Of a stretch of DNA of 64,000 bases, positions 19,608-28,570 are shown piece after piece (positions within the stretch are counted from its first letter, which is position 1; each line of letters opens with the position of its first letter). Both the position numbers and the translations under genes were made by a program. Origin of the DNA: Enterococcus rivorum (GTDB lineage: Bacteria; Bacillota; Bacilli; Lactobacillales; Enterococcaceae); the NCBI RefSeq assembly GCF_001742285.1, contig NZ_MIEK01000001.1:1-64000 (forward strand), in the 5' to 3' direction. The notes beneath the pieces are model-generated. The model was not told the origin of the DNA. It was given only the letters and a program-made list of their open reading frames with translations, and did no database searches.

Positions 19608-20948
19608 TTAAGCGCCATGTTTCTTCATCAGAAACTCGTAAGCAGCTCTACTAATAATTCCCATTGGCTGATTTATTCCAGGGTTAAAGAAAAAGTCTAG
19701 AGTCACTAATTCTTCTAGAGTCACTTCTTTGGCAATCGCTAAAGATAAAGTGTTAATTGACTGAGTAATATCTTTTTCAGACATTATTTGCCCACCAATA
19801 ATTTTTTGACTTCCTTTAGCAAAGACTAATTTAATGTGAACCTCTTCTTGTTTCTTTATGAAAGGAAGTTGGTAAGGAATACTTATAAAAATACTCTCTA
19901 CATCTATTCCTTCAAACTTCGCCTCTACTTCAGTTAAGCCTGAACTAGCAACATACAAACCAAATATCTTAGAGGCGGTCGTTTTCTGGGTTGTCAAATA
20001 ACCCATTTTATTCCCTAGTACGTTCATTGCTGCCACTGTCGCACTGCGAGCCACATTGTTCACTAATGGTATGAAAGATTTCCTAAAACTGTTATGGATT
20101 GGATAAGAAATGACATCTCCAACAGCATAAACATCAGGATCACTTGTTTGCATCTGCTCATTCACTCTTATTGTTCCATTCGAATTTAAATCTAAAAAGT
20201 CTCCCACCAATGAAGTATCTGGTCGTGCATTTACAGCAACAATCACATAATCATTTCTAATTTCCTCATTTGTTGTTTGAGTAATAAACGAATCTTTCTC
20301 CGTTTCTTTAAATCCTAAAACACTCTCATTTAAGTGTAATTCAATATTATAGGACTCCATTCTTTGCTTAATAATTTCAGCAAGTTCTTTATCAATATAT
20401 CGAAAAAGAACCGTATCAGCGCTTTCAATTAAATGAATCTCTTTATCTGAATTTTTTAGTCCCTCACATAGTTCAATCCCAATATATCCTCCACCAATAA
20501 TAGATATCACTCTAGCTTCAGAAAAACGACTCAACACTTCGGTTGAACTAATATAATCTTTAAAGACTGTTACCTTATCTTTACTTGGTAATGTCAAATT
20601 CGTTGAAAATTGATTAGAGCCTGTTGCTAAGATTAATTTGTCATACCCTTCTTCATAAGAAATACTGTCATTGTTATAAAAAACTAACTTGCTATTTGAA
20701 TCAATATGCAATACTTCTGAATTTAATAAAACCTTTATCCCCAGACATTCTAAGTCTGATGCCGATATATATCTTACATCATCTAAGTCATCAACAACAT
20801 TCGTCATTTTCAAAACAAGACCACTTGAAACATAACTAATATTGTCTCTTTTTTCAATTAAAGTAACTTCTATCTGGGGATTCAATCTTTTCATTGTCAC
20901 TACAGCTTGTATTCCTCCATGTGAGGCACCAATAACTACTACTTTCAA
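19608..20948 (-). CDS. NADH peroxidase/oxidase-like flavoprotein with Ser in place of redox Cys42
   Basis: The 446-residue protein aligns along its length with enterococcal NADH peroxidase and oxidase: FAD Rossmann motif VVVIGASHGGIQAV with His10, second nucleotide-binding motif SIIGGGYIGIELCEGL, VYAVGDVI, and the C-terminal dimerisation domain with LDFFFNPGINQP. The flavin-linked sulfenic-acid cysteine of Nox/Npx/CoA-disulfide reductases sits in SFLSCG at position 42. Here the same place reads SYVSSG, with Ser42. Peroxidase or four-electron oxidase chemistry by the known route is therefore doubtful. The start is TTG at 20948, since the next Met would remove the Rossmann strand. It is divergent from the Mga-like regulator. 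Confidence 0.88.
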   Translation of the reverse strand: MKVVVIGASHGGIQAVVTMKRLNPQIEVTLIEKRDNISYVSSGLVLKMTNVVDDLDDVRYISASDLECLGIKVLLNSEVLHIDSNSKLVFYNNDSISYEEGYDKLILATGSNQFSTNLTLPSKDKVTVFKDYISSTEVLSRFSEARVISIIGGGYIGIELCEGLKNSDKEIHLIESADTVLFRYIDKELAEIIKQRMESYNIELHLNESVLGFKETEKDSFITQTTNEEIRNDYVIVAVNARPDTSLVGDFLDLNSNGTIRVNEQMQTSDPDVYAVGDVISYPIHNSFRKSFIPLVNNVARSATVAAMNVLGNKMGYLTTQKTTASKIFGLYVASSGLTEVEAKFEGIDVESIFISIPYQLPFIKKQEEVHIKLVFAKGSQKIIGGQIMSEKDITQSINTLSLAIAKEVTLEELVTLDFFFNPGINQPMGIISRAAYEFLMKKHGA

Positions 20949-21128
20949 TAAGATCTCTTCTCCCTCCGAATGAGTTAGCTCTATTTCAAAATAAAGCTAA
21001 CAAGTATCTGTTATTATTATATATATATATTATTGAAATTGAAAATAAATATGCTAAAAACATACTTTTTCAAGTTGCGTATTGCCATTTCAACACGAAT
21101 AAAGTATCCTTAAAGTGAGGTGTTGATT
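20949..21128. promoter_or_regulatory. Divergent promoter region, flavoprotein / Mga-like regulator
   Basis: The spacer of about 180 bp is very AT-rich, with a (TA)n run at about 21020-21030. For the plus-strand regulator, TTGCCA (21082-21087) and TATCCT (21105-21110) are separated by 17 bp, giving a very short leader. The two genes probably share regulatory sites, as is common for a regulator and its target. Confidence 0.5.
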
Positions 21129-22610
21129 ATGCTTAAACGAGATTTTTTAGAAAAACCTTACGATTATATGAATGATATCCTCTTATTTCTTTATAATAAT
21201 CAAGGGAATGCAACAAAAAATGAATTAATTCATGAATTTCAAATCAGTTTACCTACACTGAATGAATATTTATCTTTTCTTCAAGTTTTTTTAGAAGAAA
21301 GTCAAATAGATGACCTAGTAACTGTTACTCTAGAGGGTGAAACGATTTCTTTAGTAAAGGCACCAACGTTCCCATTAAAAAAAATCGTTGTTCTCTTTCT
21401 TGAAAAATCAATCAAGTTTCAGATGGTCAATCAACTTTTCTTTAAAAATGAACTTAGTTCTGGCTATTTTCAATTGAATTATGCAATTAGTTCAGCAACC
21501 TATTATCGAAAAATTGCTGAATTAAATGAATTGCTAAAAGAATTTCACCTTCAAGTAAAACGAGGGAAATTAGTTGGTGAAGAAAAACAGATTCGTTACT
21601 TTTTCTTCAATTTCTTCTGGTTCCTATTTGAAGATAAATCTGATTTAGAAAAAGAAACGACTAATCAGTATTTAAGTTTTGTTGATATTTTAAAAGAATC
21701 ATTAAATTTAACTTTTGATCCTACAGAAGTATTACAAATAAAATTGTGGATGAAAATTTCTTTTAAAAGATTAACAATAGACTCTGATATTTTAATGAGT
21801 CCAAATTATGACTATCCTGATCGACCACTATTTGAAGAAATCAACTTATCCGTACATACATATTTTAAAAAAATTGATCGTCCATATACTATTTATGAGG
21901 CCTATATGTTTTATGATTTCTTCTGCTCTATGAACAATTTTTCACCTAACTCTACTTTTGCCTTTCGTTTAGCTGAAAGACAACGAAAAGAGAGTTCCTA
22001 TTTAAACTATATGAACAAAGCTATTTTGAAATATCTCAAACAACAAGGATATTTATCTAGTTATGCTTCATCGGCACGTTTATTATACATTGAGAACTTG
22101 CTATTCCAACTGCATTCACAGCTGTATTACTTTGATGGGTTCATCTTACCTTTTGACAATTGGACAATTAAATCCATTGTAAATGCTCATCGACACCCTT
22201 TTTCTGGAAATGAAGTCAGAGAATTGATGGATATCGCAACTGAAAAATTTGATCAAAATGCTGAAAAAAGCAATTACAAAAACAAGTTCACAGAAATACA
22301 TTATACGATTATATTAAATCACATTGCCGAACTAAATGAAGAAAAAATATCCATTGGTGTCTATCATTCACTTAATCCTTTTATCGCTGAACTAGTGATT
22401 CAACATTTATCAAATGTTTTAGGACACAAATATCCTATTAAAGCAGAACCTTTCGCAGATGATAGCCACTATGATATCCTTTTATCAAACATTTACAGTG
22501 ATATTATCTCTGAGAAACAAGAACTTGTATACATTTTTTCAGATATAGGAAATAACTATGATATGTTAGAAGTGGAAAAATTAATTGTTGATTTAATTGA
22601 AACAAGATAA
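21129..22610 (+). CDS. Mga/AtxA-like transcriptional regulator
   Basis: The 493-residue protein has an N-terminal helix-turn-helix (NATKNELIHEFQISLPTLNE) and a second HTH_Mga-type segment (YAISSATYYRKIAELNELLK). Two PRD-like helical domains follow in the middle, and the C-terminus (about residues 400-493) resembles the EIIB-like fold of Mga (SIGVYHSLNPFIAELVIQHL). Proteins of this layout activate virulence or metabolic genes in streptococci, enterococci and bacilli and can be modulated by PTS phosphorylation. The ATG at 21129 follows GAGGTG. Its divergent neighbour, the NADH peroxidase-like gene, is the obvious candidate target. Confidence 0.82.
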   Translation: MLKRDFLEKPYDYMNDILLFLYNNQGNATKNELIHEFQISLPTLNEYLSFLQVFLEESQIDDLVTVTLEGETISLVKAPTFPLKKIVVLFLEKSIKFQMVNQLFFKNELSSGYFQLNYAISSATYYRKIAELNELLKEFHLQVKRGKLVGEEKQIRYFFFNFFWFLFEDKSDLEKETTNQYLSFVDILKESLNLTFDPTEVLQIKLWMKISFKRLTIDSDILMSPNYDYPDRPLFEEINLSVHTYFKKIDRPYTIYEAYMFYDFFCSMNNFSPNSTFAFRLAERQRKESSYLNYMNKAILKYLKQQGYLSSYASSARLLYIENLLFQLHSQLYYFDGFILPFDNWTIKSIVNAHRHPFSGNEVRELMDIATEKFDQNAEKSNYKNKFTEIHYTIILNHIAELNEEKISIGVYHSLNPFIAELVIQHLSNVLGHKYPIKAEPFADDSHYDILLSNIYSDIISEKQELVYIFSDIGNNYDMLEVEKLIVDLIETR

Positions 22611-22660
22611 TTATAACAACGTATAATAACAATAATTATTTTAGTCTAACTGCATTATAA

Positions 22661-22693
22661 CAGAGAACATTCTTTCATTGTTCTCTGTTTTCT
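22661..22693 (+). terminator. Terminator after the Mga-like gene
   Basis: CAGAGAACA (22661-22669) pairs with TGTTCTCTG (22679-22687), a perfect 9-bp stem followed by TTTTCTTT on the plus strand. Confidence 0.8.
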
Positions 22694-22816
22694 TTATCCC
22701 AGTGAAATTTAATGAGAATTTCCTACTTCCATAGATACTAGTAGCTTCACTCAACAAATCCCTTACCTCCAAATAAATGATAGCGGTTAACTTATTTTTT
22801 TCTGAGAAAAATAGAG

Positions 22817-22855
22817 GATTGTTATATTTGAAAAAAGAAAAACAAAATAACAATC
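22817..22855. repeat. Inverted repeat downstream of signal peptidase gene
   Basis: GATTGTTAT (22817-22825) and ATAACAATC (22847-22855) form a perfect 9-bp inverted repeat with a 21-base loop, just past the signal peptidase stop codon. It may act as a weak minus-strand terminator or 3'-end stabiliser. Confidence 0.45.
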
Positions 22856-22863
22856 TTTTCTTT

Positions 22864-23577
22864 CTACTTTATCCAACTCATTTGATTAAATGGAGCAAAT
22901 CTAAACGATACAACGCCCTCAATTGATGAATTATTGACCAGACCAAATTCTCTGCTATCACTTGAATTTTCTCGATTGTCTCCCAACACAAAATAAAAGT
23001 CCTTAGGAATCTTTTTCATTTCTGTTAACTGTTCAGTAGCATCTTTAGAAATATTTACTTTAATCGTACCATCTGGCAACTGATTCGCAAAAGTTAGGTC
23101 TTTAGGTATTGTCGTTGTCTGTTGATTAATAAATAGATACTTGTCCTCTAACCAGATTAAATCTCCTGGCATACCTATTACCCTTTTAACATATTGAAAC
23201 TCACTTGCCACTGGAGGTTTAAAAGTAATCACATCATAGCGATTAATTTCTTTTGTTCTTCTGACAATTACTCGATCCTTATTTTTAAGAGTAGGATTCA
23301 TTGAATTTCCTTCAACCATATGTGGTGATGTATTTAAAATAAAAAGAAAAACAAGGATTGTAACAATTAAAATTGGTAGAGAAAATTTGATAATTTCTAT
23401 AATATTTCTAACTCTTCGCTTCTTCTCTCTTAATCTGATTTGTTCTTTCGTTAGCTTCCTGCGTTTCTTTTTTCTTACTTTCGTTTTACTCTTTGTAGAA
23501 GTGGTTGGTTTCTTTCTTTCATTTACTTCAGATTTCTTCTTACTTGGTCTATTTTCAGTATTTTCTGTTCTTTCCAT
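22864..23577 (-). CDS. Signal peptidase I with long basic N-terminal tail
   Basis: This 237-residue type I signal peptidase cleaves signal peptides from secreted proteins at the outer face of the membrane. The catalytic serine is in EGNSMNPTLKNKDRV, the lysine base in QYVKRVIGMPGD, and box E reads GDNRENSSDSREFG. One membrane helix (LPILIVTILVFLFILN) follows a cytoplasmic tail of about 60 residues that is unusually rich in Lys and Arg. The ATG at 23577 lies very close to AAGGTG; a GTG one codon earlier is possible, so the exact start is uncertain. It is the last gene of the envelope cluster but has its own promoter. Confidence 0.92.
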   Translation of the reverse strand: MERTENTENRPSKKKSEVNERKKPTTSTKSKTKVRKKKRRKLTKEQIRLREKKRRVRNIIEIIKFSLPILIVTILVFLFILNTSPHMVEGNSMNPTLKNKDRVIVRRTKEINRYDVITFKPPVASEFQYVKRVIGMPGDLIWLEDKYLFINQQTTTIPKDLTFANQLPDGTIKVNISKDATEQLTEMKKIPKDFYFVLGDNRENSSDSREFGLVNNSSIEGVVSFRFAPFNQMSWIK

Positions 23578-23740
23578 CACCTTATGTCTTTTCTCTCCAT
23601 TTTTTTATTTTTCTTACTCTTAATTTTTAAAATCAAATCTTTTGTTTATTTGCATTAGATTATCTGTTTGCCTTTGTTTTTGTTTTTTTACAATTACTTT
23701 ACTAAGTTTTTTTTCAAATAAAACAAGCTATTTCTCTTTC

Positions 23741-23808
23741 AGAATACCAGATAAAAAATTCTTTTGCCAAAAATGCGCTTAACTGTTTCCAAATTATAAA
23801 ATTTGGAA
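23741..23808 (-). promoter_or_regulatory. Promoter and upstream inverted repeat of the signal peptidase gene
   Basis: TTGGCA (23765-23770) and TATTCT (23741-23746) are 18 bp apart on the minus strand. The inverted repeat TTCCAAATT (23787-23795) / AATTTGGAA (23800-23808) lies 16 bp upstream of the -35 box, where an activator might bind. About 160 bp of leader with no other visible feature separates the promoter from the gene. Confidence 0.5.
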
Positions 23809-23922
23809 CTTTATTCAGCTTAATAACTATTATATCATGAACAAACAAGTTTCATACTAAATTTCAGTAATTTAGACTATTTTTATTGGTCTTTTTGCTT
23901 TCATATTTTAAATTTAGAGGCA

Positions 23923-23956
23923 AATAAAAAAGACGCAAACAGCTTTTTGCGTCTTT
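23923..23956 (-). terminator. Terminator after the LysM gene
   Basis: AAAGACGCAAA on the minus strand pairs with TTTGCGTCTTT (arms 23929-23939 and 23946-23956), followed by a U-rich tail. Confidence 0.88.
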
Positions 23957-23968
23957 AAAAATAAATGG

Positions 23969-24394
23969 TTATGGATTATAAGATAGTTCCTGACCTTCAA
24001 TAATAAAACTATTGCTAAGCTGATTTTCATTCATAAGCGTAGTTAAAGACAAGCCAGTTTCTTGAGCAATTTCCCATAATGTTTGTCCTGGTTTAACAAT
24101 GTAACTATTCTTAGGACTATTCTTTTCATCAGCCGTTATCACAGCTTCTTTCTCTGATGACGAGGTTTGTTGACTCTCACCCTTTGGAATATCCTGTGGT
24201 GTTTCAGTAGGCGCAGGTGGCTGTGGCAAAACTACTCCACTATTCCCAGAAACTGGCACTGCTGCCTGTTTTCCCTCTGGCGAGACAGAGGCAGCTAACA
24301 GCAATGAATTATTCGTAAAATAAAAGATGGAACCAAACAATACGCATGAAAAAAGCAAGCTGTAAATATTTTTTTTATCAAACTTCTTTTTCAT
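23969..24394 (-). CDS. Secreted or membrane-anchored LysM-domain protein
   Basis: The 141-residue protein has a lysine-rich N-terminus and one hydrophobic segment (IYSLLFSCVLFGSIFYF, residues 10-28). That segment is either a signal peptide or an anchor. A linker of about 55 residues rich in Pro, Ser, Gln and Glu follows, and a single C-terminal LysM domain (YIVKPGQTLWEIAQETGLSL to the end). LysM binds peptidoglycan glycan chains. No catalytic domain is attached, so it is a binding or scaffold protein. The ATG at 24394 is six bases after AGGAG. It is 23 bp after the coiled-coil gene and probably in the same operon. Confidence 0.82.
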   Translation of the reverse strand: MKKKFDKKNIYSLLFSCVLFGSIFYFTNNSLLLAASVSPEGKQAAVPVSGNSGVVLPQPPAPTETPQDIPKGESQQTSSSEKEAVITADEKNSPKNSYIVKPGQTLWEIAQETGLSLTTLMNENQLSNSFIIEGQELSYNP

Positions 24395-24417
24395 ACTGTT
24401 CTCCTCCATTCTTCTTC

Positions 24418-25776
24418 TTAGTTCCCTGTTTTATCTAAACGAGAAAGTTTTCCTAAGCGTTCTTCTAATTCACGATAAATTGTCATGATTTCATTTTTAG
24501 ACTCTTCAACTTCATTTGAGATATTTTTAGCACGGTTTCCAATATTTAGCATTTCAAGTTCTGCAGAATTAATCATATGTTTTGCTTCAACTTGCGCCTC
24601 ACTGATAATACGGTTAGCTTCTTTCTTCGCTGAAACCATTACCTCACCAATTTCTTGTTGAGATTTAAGTGCTTCTTCTTGTAAGGATTGGTTTTTTAAT
24701 AGCAGATCATTGATTTGTTGTTTTGCTTGTAGTAATTCTGCTAATTGTCCACTCTTAACTTCACCAGTTGTTGAAACATTACGCAATGCTTCTAATTCTT
24801 CTTTCAAATGGTCAAATTCTGCTTCTTTTTCTTTAGATTGCTCTCTTAAAACAGATAATTCAGATTCAAAAATATTTTTTTGGATTGAATACTTATCATT
24901 TAAGCCTTGAATGCGACCCAATGATATTTCTAATTCATTTTTCGCTTTTAGAACAGACTCTAATTCATGTTTCAATTCATCTAAACGACCATTTTCTGTT
25001 GCAGATTCTGGGTTTTCTAATAAACTAACTTCTTTATCTCTTAATTGAGTATTTTCTTCTTTCAATTTCGCAATTTGTTCTTGAAGAGCAGCTACTTTAT
25101 TCGTCAAATCTTGGTTTTCTGTTTCAGTGTTCTCAAGTTTTCCATTCAATGATTCTAATTCCATTTTCACCGTCTCCAATACATCTTCTTTTTCTGTTAA
25201 AAGCTCTTTAGATATTAGTTGTTCGCTTAATTCATTAATTTCTTTTTCTTTCTCAGTAATCTTCTGATTTAACTCTTGTTCTTTCTCACCAATTGCTGAT
25301 TCTAAAACAGAAATTTGTTCTTTTGCTATTGAATTTTCTTTGCTTAGTGCTTCTAATTGCGCTTTAACACGGTTTAGTTCTTCTAAAGCAACAGTTGATT
25401 CAGTAGATGTCGTTGTTGCTTGTAAATCCACAAGTTCTGCATCTCTTTTGGTTAGAAGCGTCGTTAATTCTTCATTTTGTTCTTTCAACTCTTCTATTTC
25501 ATCTTGATGACTTTCTAATTTAAAAGCTAATTGTCGGTTTTGTTGGCTTAAACGAAAATTTTCTTCCTCATTTTTTTCAAACTCAATTTCTCTTGCTCTA
25601 AAGCTTTCTAGTTGTTCTCTTAAATAGTTAATCTCTTGCTCCTGTTGTGCAATACGAGCACTACTTGATACGGTAGATGTCGTCTCTATATCAGGGTCAT
25701 TACTGAAATCAAATTCTTGTGTTAATTCTTCATCAGAAACTTCATTAATTTTTTTAATTAAGCGTCTCTTTGCCAT
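24418..25776 (-). CDS. Long coiled-coil protein, DivIVA-like C-terminus
   Basis: The 452-residue protein is almost entirely predicted coiled coil, from about residue 45 to 440, with no membrane segment or signal peptide. The last 80 residues (EVMVSAKKEANRIISEAQVE, AKHMINSAELEM) have the EA-rich heptads seen in DivIVA/GpsB-type and Wag31 proteins. The N-terminus (MAKRRLIKKINEVSDEELTQ) is short, and the DivIVA membrane-binding motif is not evident. The ATG at 25776 follows GAGGTG. It lies between a two-helix membrane protein and a LysM protein, which suggests a cytoplasmic scaffold in envelope growth or division. Function is inferred from context. Confidence 0.7.
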   Translation of the reverse strand: MAKRRLIKKINEVSDEELTQEFDFSNDPDIETTSTVSSSARIAQQEQEINYLREQLESFRAREIEFEKNEEENFRLSQQNRQLAFKLESHQDEIEELKEQNEELTTLLTKRDAELVDLQATTTSTESTVALEELNRVKAQLEALSKENSIAKEQISVLESAIGEKEQELNQKITEKEKEINELSEQLISKELLTEKEDVLETVKMELESLNGKLENTETENQDLTNKVAALQEQIAKLKEENTQLRDKEVSLLENPESATENGRLDELKHELESVLKAKNELEISLGRIQGLNDKYSIQKNIFESELSVLREQSKEKEAEFDHLKEELEALRNVSTTGEVKSGQLAELLQAKQQINDLLLKNQSLQEEALKSQQEIGEVMVSAKKEANRIISEAQVEAKHMINSAELEMLNIGNRAKNISNEVEESKNEIMTIYRELEERLGKLSRLDKTGN

Positions 25777-25804
25777 TTAAATCGCACCTCATTTTTTCTT
25801 TCGT

Positions 25805-26509
25805 TTACTTTTCTAACTCTATCTTTTCTAAGTTTCCTTCTTTTGAAGGTCTTGAATAAACAATCGCTTTTTTTGATAAGGTATTTGTTTTATCACGATA
25901 TGTAAAATTAAAATCTAGCATAGTTATTTCTTTTATTGGGGCTAATTCTTTTGCAAAAACTTCAACATTTTTTTCAGCCGTTTCAAATCCCTGATCTCTT
26001 AACGAAGAAGAGAAAATAGATAATGTTAATGATTTGGTATTATTACTTTTTAAAATCGTTGCATTAATTTCACCAAAAAATGGTTGCCAATCTCTTGATA
26101 ATTGGATTTCATAATTTGTTAAGGCTGTTGCATCTCGACTTTCTACAACCTTGTTCCAAGGAAACTCAGTAAGCTTCAGAGCATTTTCTTTATAACTTTC
26201 TACTGTAATACTCGAACTTCCTGCACCAGAACTTTTGATTTCTTCAACTTTTAATTCTAAATCCTTAGTCTCTTGTCTTAAAACATTCTGATTATAGAAA
26301 ACACCAGCGAATAATAAACTAAACATGACTGTTCCAGCCATAAGAAAAATCAATGACCGATTGTTTTCTTGATGTTTATAAAAATTAATTTTTCGCTTCA
26401 TTTTTGGATTATCAGAATCTAAACTTTCTAATTGGACTCTAACATACAACTGGTAACTAAAAAACGCAAGTAATAATGCTACCAGTATAACCATAACAAT
26501 CATTATCAA
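25805..26509 (-). CDS. Uncharacterised two-helix membrane protein
   Basis: The 234-residue product has one membrane helix at residues 2-22 and a second at about 53-72, with a short basic loop between them. A C-terminal domain of about 160 residues, containing a coiled-coil segment (LRQETKDLELKVEEIKSS), is probably extracellular. I recognise no family. TTG at 26509 is nine bases from AAAGGGG; the ATG two codons later would leave a spacing of about 15, so TTG is preferred but not certain. A good promoter precedes it. It heads the cluster with the coiled-coil and LysM genes. Confidence 0.72.
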   Translation of the reverse strand: MIMIVMVILVALLLAFFSYQLYVRVQLESLDSDNPKMKRKINFYKHQENNRSLIFLMAGTVMFSLLFAGVFYNQNVLRQETKDLELKVEEIKSSGAGSSSITVESYKENALKLTEFPWNKVVESRDATALTNYEIQLSRDWQPFFGEINATILKSNNTKSLTLSIFSSSLRDQGFETAEKNVEVFAKELAPIKEITMLDFNFTYRDKTNTLSKKAIVYSRPSKEGNLEKIELEK

Positions 26510-26596
26510 AATTACAAACCCCTTTACTTCTTAATAAAAAACGATAAAATCTATACAAGTCAAAGTTACTCATTTTCCCCCAATTATACATAATCC

Positions 26597-26625
26597 ATTG
26601 TAACATTACACTTCGTCCTTGCCAA
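26597..26625 (-). promoter_or_regulatory. Promoter of the envelope cluster
   Basis: On the minus strand TTGGCA (26620-26625) and TACAAT (26597-26602) are separated by exactly 17 bp. This leaves a leader of about 80 nt before the first gene. Confidence 0.7.
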
Positions 26626-27020
26626 CTTTTTTTATCAAATTATTTTGGTATTATGTCGTATAATAGCGAAAAACCAGCTATTTTTGTGGACATTATCTAT
26701 AGTTTTCAACTAAATATGCTTAATTTTCCTTTTTACGACTATTATCCTATTCAAATAATAGAAAAAAGCACCTATAAAAGTAGGGGTTACCTATCTTTCA
26801 GGTGCATTTAACTTTGTCAAAATAAGAAAATGATTTATCCGACAAATTTCTATTTCTTTTCTAAGTTTTAAATCTATGGACTCACTTTACCTACCAACAA
26901 CAGCGCCCCAATAAGTATAATTTTTCATCCTTCTTGATGAAAGTCACAGCGTTTAATTCAAAATAATTAACACTTATGTTAAAAGAATGGTTCTAATATT
27001 GGCATCTTACATTTTTATAT
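26626..27020. other. Intergenic stretch upstream of the envelope cluster
   Basis: Apart from the terminator at 26762-26805 this spacer shows no open frame with a start signal. It holds AT-rich sequence with scattered short hairpins. The stretch 26880-27000 shows nothing I can name. Confidence 0.4.
26762..26805 (-). terminator. Terminator of the acpS-alr-mazF operon
   Basis: GCACCT (minus strand) pairs with AGGTGC (arms 26768-26773 and 26800-26805), with further internal pairing and six U residues at 26762-26767. It lies about 215 bp past the mazF stop. Confidence 0.75.
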
Positions 27021-27401
27021 TCAAATATATGTAATAAGCCCTTCCCCGTCTATCTCCGCAGATAAAATCCCCACACTAACACCTAATGCGCGATCCACTG
27101 TTTCCATAATAGATATGTCTAAATGACAGACCTTTTCTTTTAATCGAATTTTATCTATTGTTCTAATTTGTTCTAAGAGAATAACTGAGTCACGCTCTAT
27201 CCCTGTCTCTTCTGATTTGATTCCGATATGTGTTGGTAATTTTGGCTTAGCCATTTTTGCAGTAATTGCAGCTACGATAATCGTTGGGCTAAAATGATTA
27301 CCTAAATTATTTTGTATGACAAGTACTGGCCTAACTCCCCCTTGCTCTGAACCAACAACAGGGGACAGGTCCGCAAAATATATGTCGCCACGTTTGACCA
27401 T
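27021..27401 (-). CDS. MazF/NdoA-type endoribonuclease toxin without adjacent antitoxin
   Basis: The 126-residue protein has the MazF/PemK fold signature: [29 protein letters not shown], and the conserved [10 protein letters not shown] and [12 protein letters not shown] blocks. MazF enzymes cut single-stranded mRNA at short motifs. In Bacillus the antitoxin NdoAI lies between alr and ndoA; here the alr stop is only 15 bp from this start, so there is no room for one. The ATG at 27401 follows AGGAGG. It is 10 residues longer at the C-terminus than NdoA. Either the antitoxin is encoded elsewhere or the protein is tamed in another way. Confidence 0.9.
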   Translation of the reverse strand: MVKRGDIYFADLSPVVGSEQGGVRPVLVIQNNLGNHFSPTIIVAAITAKMAKPKLPTHIGIKSEETGIERDSVILLEQIRTIDKIRLKEKVCHLDISIMETVDRALGVSVGILSAEIDGEGLITYI

Positions 27402-27416
27402 AGCGAACCTCCTATT

Positions 27417-28535
27417 CTATCTATATTCTCTCGGTATACGTTCAGAAAAAGTACATGCTACTTCATAGTGAATTGTACCAAGTTGCTCAGCCACCATTTG
27501 CATTGTAATCTCTTTTTTCTTATTTTTACCTATTAAAGTTACTTCAGTGCCAACTGCTACTGGCTTAATCAGACGAATCATACATTGATCCATACAAATA
27601 CGACCGACAATTTCACAATGTTCTCCATCGACTAATACTTCAAACCCTTGCATATGTCTTAACCAACCATCTGCGTAACCAATAGGAACGGTACCAATCC
27701 ATTCTGTTCCAGAAGTTACATACTCCTTACCATAGCCAATTCCTGAATCTACAGGTAACTCTTTTATCTGTATCAATTTAGAAACTAACGTTAGAGCTGA
27801 TTTCAGCGTATAGGGAGACGGTAACAAGTCCCCTGATGGATTAAGGCCATACATCGCAATACCAAAACGAATCATGTTACTTGTAACTTGCTTATGCCAA
27901 AGGGCGGTTGCACTATTTTCGACATGAATATAACGTGGCTTTTCTTCTAGTGCATCAAGAATTTCTTGGAAACATTGCACTTGCTTTTGAAAATAAGTAT
28001 CATCTGACTCATCTGCTGTAGAAAAATGTGTAAACAGACCTTCCCAAATAAAATGGTCTTCTGATTTTATTGTTTGAATCGCTTGTAATGTTGCACTTTT
28101 TGATAAAAACCCAATTCTTCCCATCCCTGTATCGACTTTTATATGTACTTTTAACAACACTTTTTCATCCATATTTTTTAGATAGTCTGATGCAAGTTCT
28201 AGCCATTCTTGGGTTGCTACGGTTATAGATAAGTCATACTTAATCAACAATTCTATATAGGAACTATCGACAACGCTTAAGATTAAAATTGGTTCTTTTA
28301 TCCCCGCTTCTCTCAATTCAATTGCCTCATCCAATAACGCTACACAAAAACCTGTGGCTCCGCCTATTTTCGCCGCTTTAGCGGTTTCAACTGCGCCATG
28401 GCCATAACCGTTTGCTTTTACAACAGCAAAAAGTTCTGAATCATTAGGCAATCGTTTTATTTCATTGCTAACATTTTCAATGATTGCTTTTTTGTCTATA
28501 ATGATTTTTGTAGGCCGATGCCAACCAATAACCAT
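27417..28535 (-). CDS. alr: Alanine racemase
   Basis: The 372-residue PLP enzyme interconverts L- and D-alanine for peptidoglycan and teichoic acids. The PLP-lysine is in AVVKANGYGHGAVETA, the second catalytic base is the Tyr in IRFGIAMYGLNPSG or the nearby C-terminal domain, and VGRICMDQCMIRL is the typical C-terminal block. The ATG at 28535 follows AAGGGG; the longer frame upstream lacks a better site. It sits in the acpS-alr-mazF operon, as in many Firmicutes. Confidence 0.97.
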   Translation of the reverse strand: MVIGWHRPTKIIIDKKAIIENVSNEIKRLPNDSELFAVVKANGYGHGAVETAKAAKIGGATGFCVALLDEAIELREAGIKEPILILSVVDSSYIELLIKYDLSITVATQEWLELASDYLKNMDEKVLLKVHIKVDTGMGRIGFLSKSATLQAIQTIKSEDHFIWEGLFTHFSTADESDDTYFQKQVQCFQEILDALEEKPRYIHVENSATALWHKQVTSNMIRFGIAMYGLNPSGDLLPSPYTLKSALTLVSKLIQIKELPVDSGIGYGKEYVTSGTEWIGTVPIGYADGWLRHMQGFEVLVDGEHCEIVGRICMDQCMIRLIKPVAVGTEVTLIGKNKKKEITMQMVAEQLGTIHYEVACTFSERIPREYR

Positions 28536-28570
28536 ATGTCCCCTTCTCTCCAACTGTTTACTTTAAAACA

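Noticed and set aside
22641-22853. 70-codon frame between the Mga-like gene and signal peptidase
   Set aside because: It overlaps the Mga terminator, has no start signal and encodes no recognisable domain.
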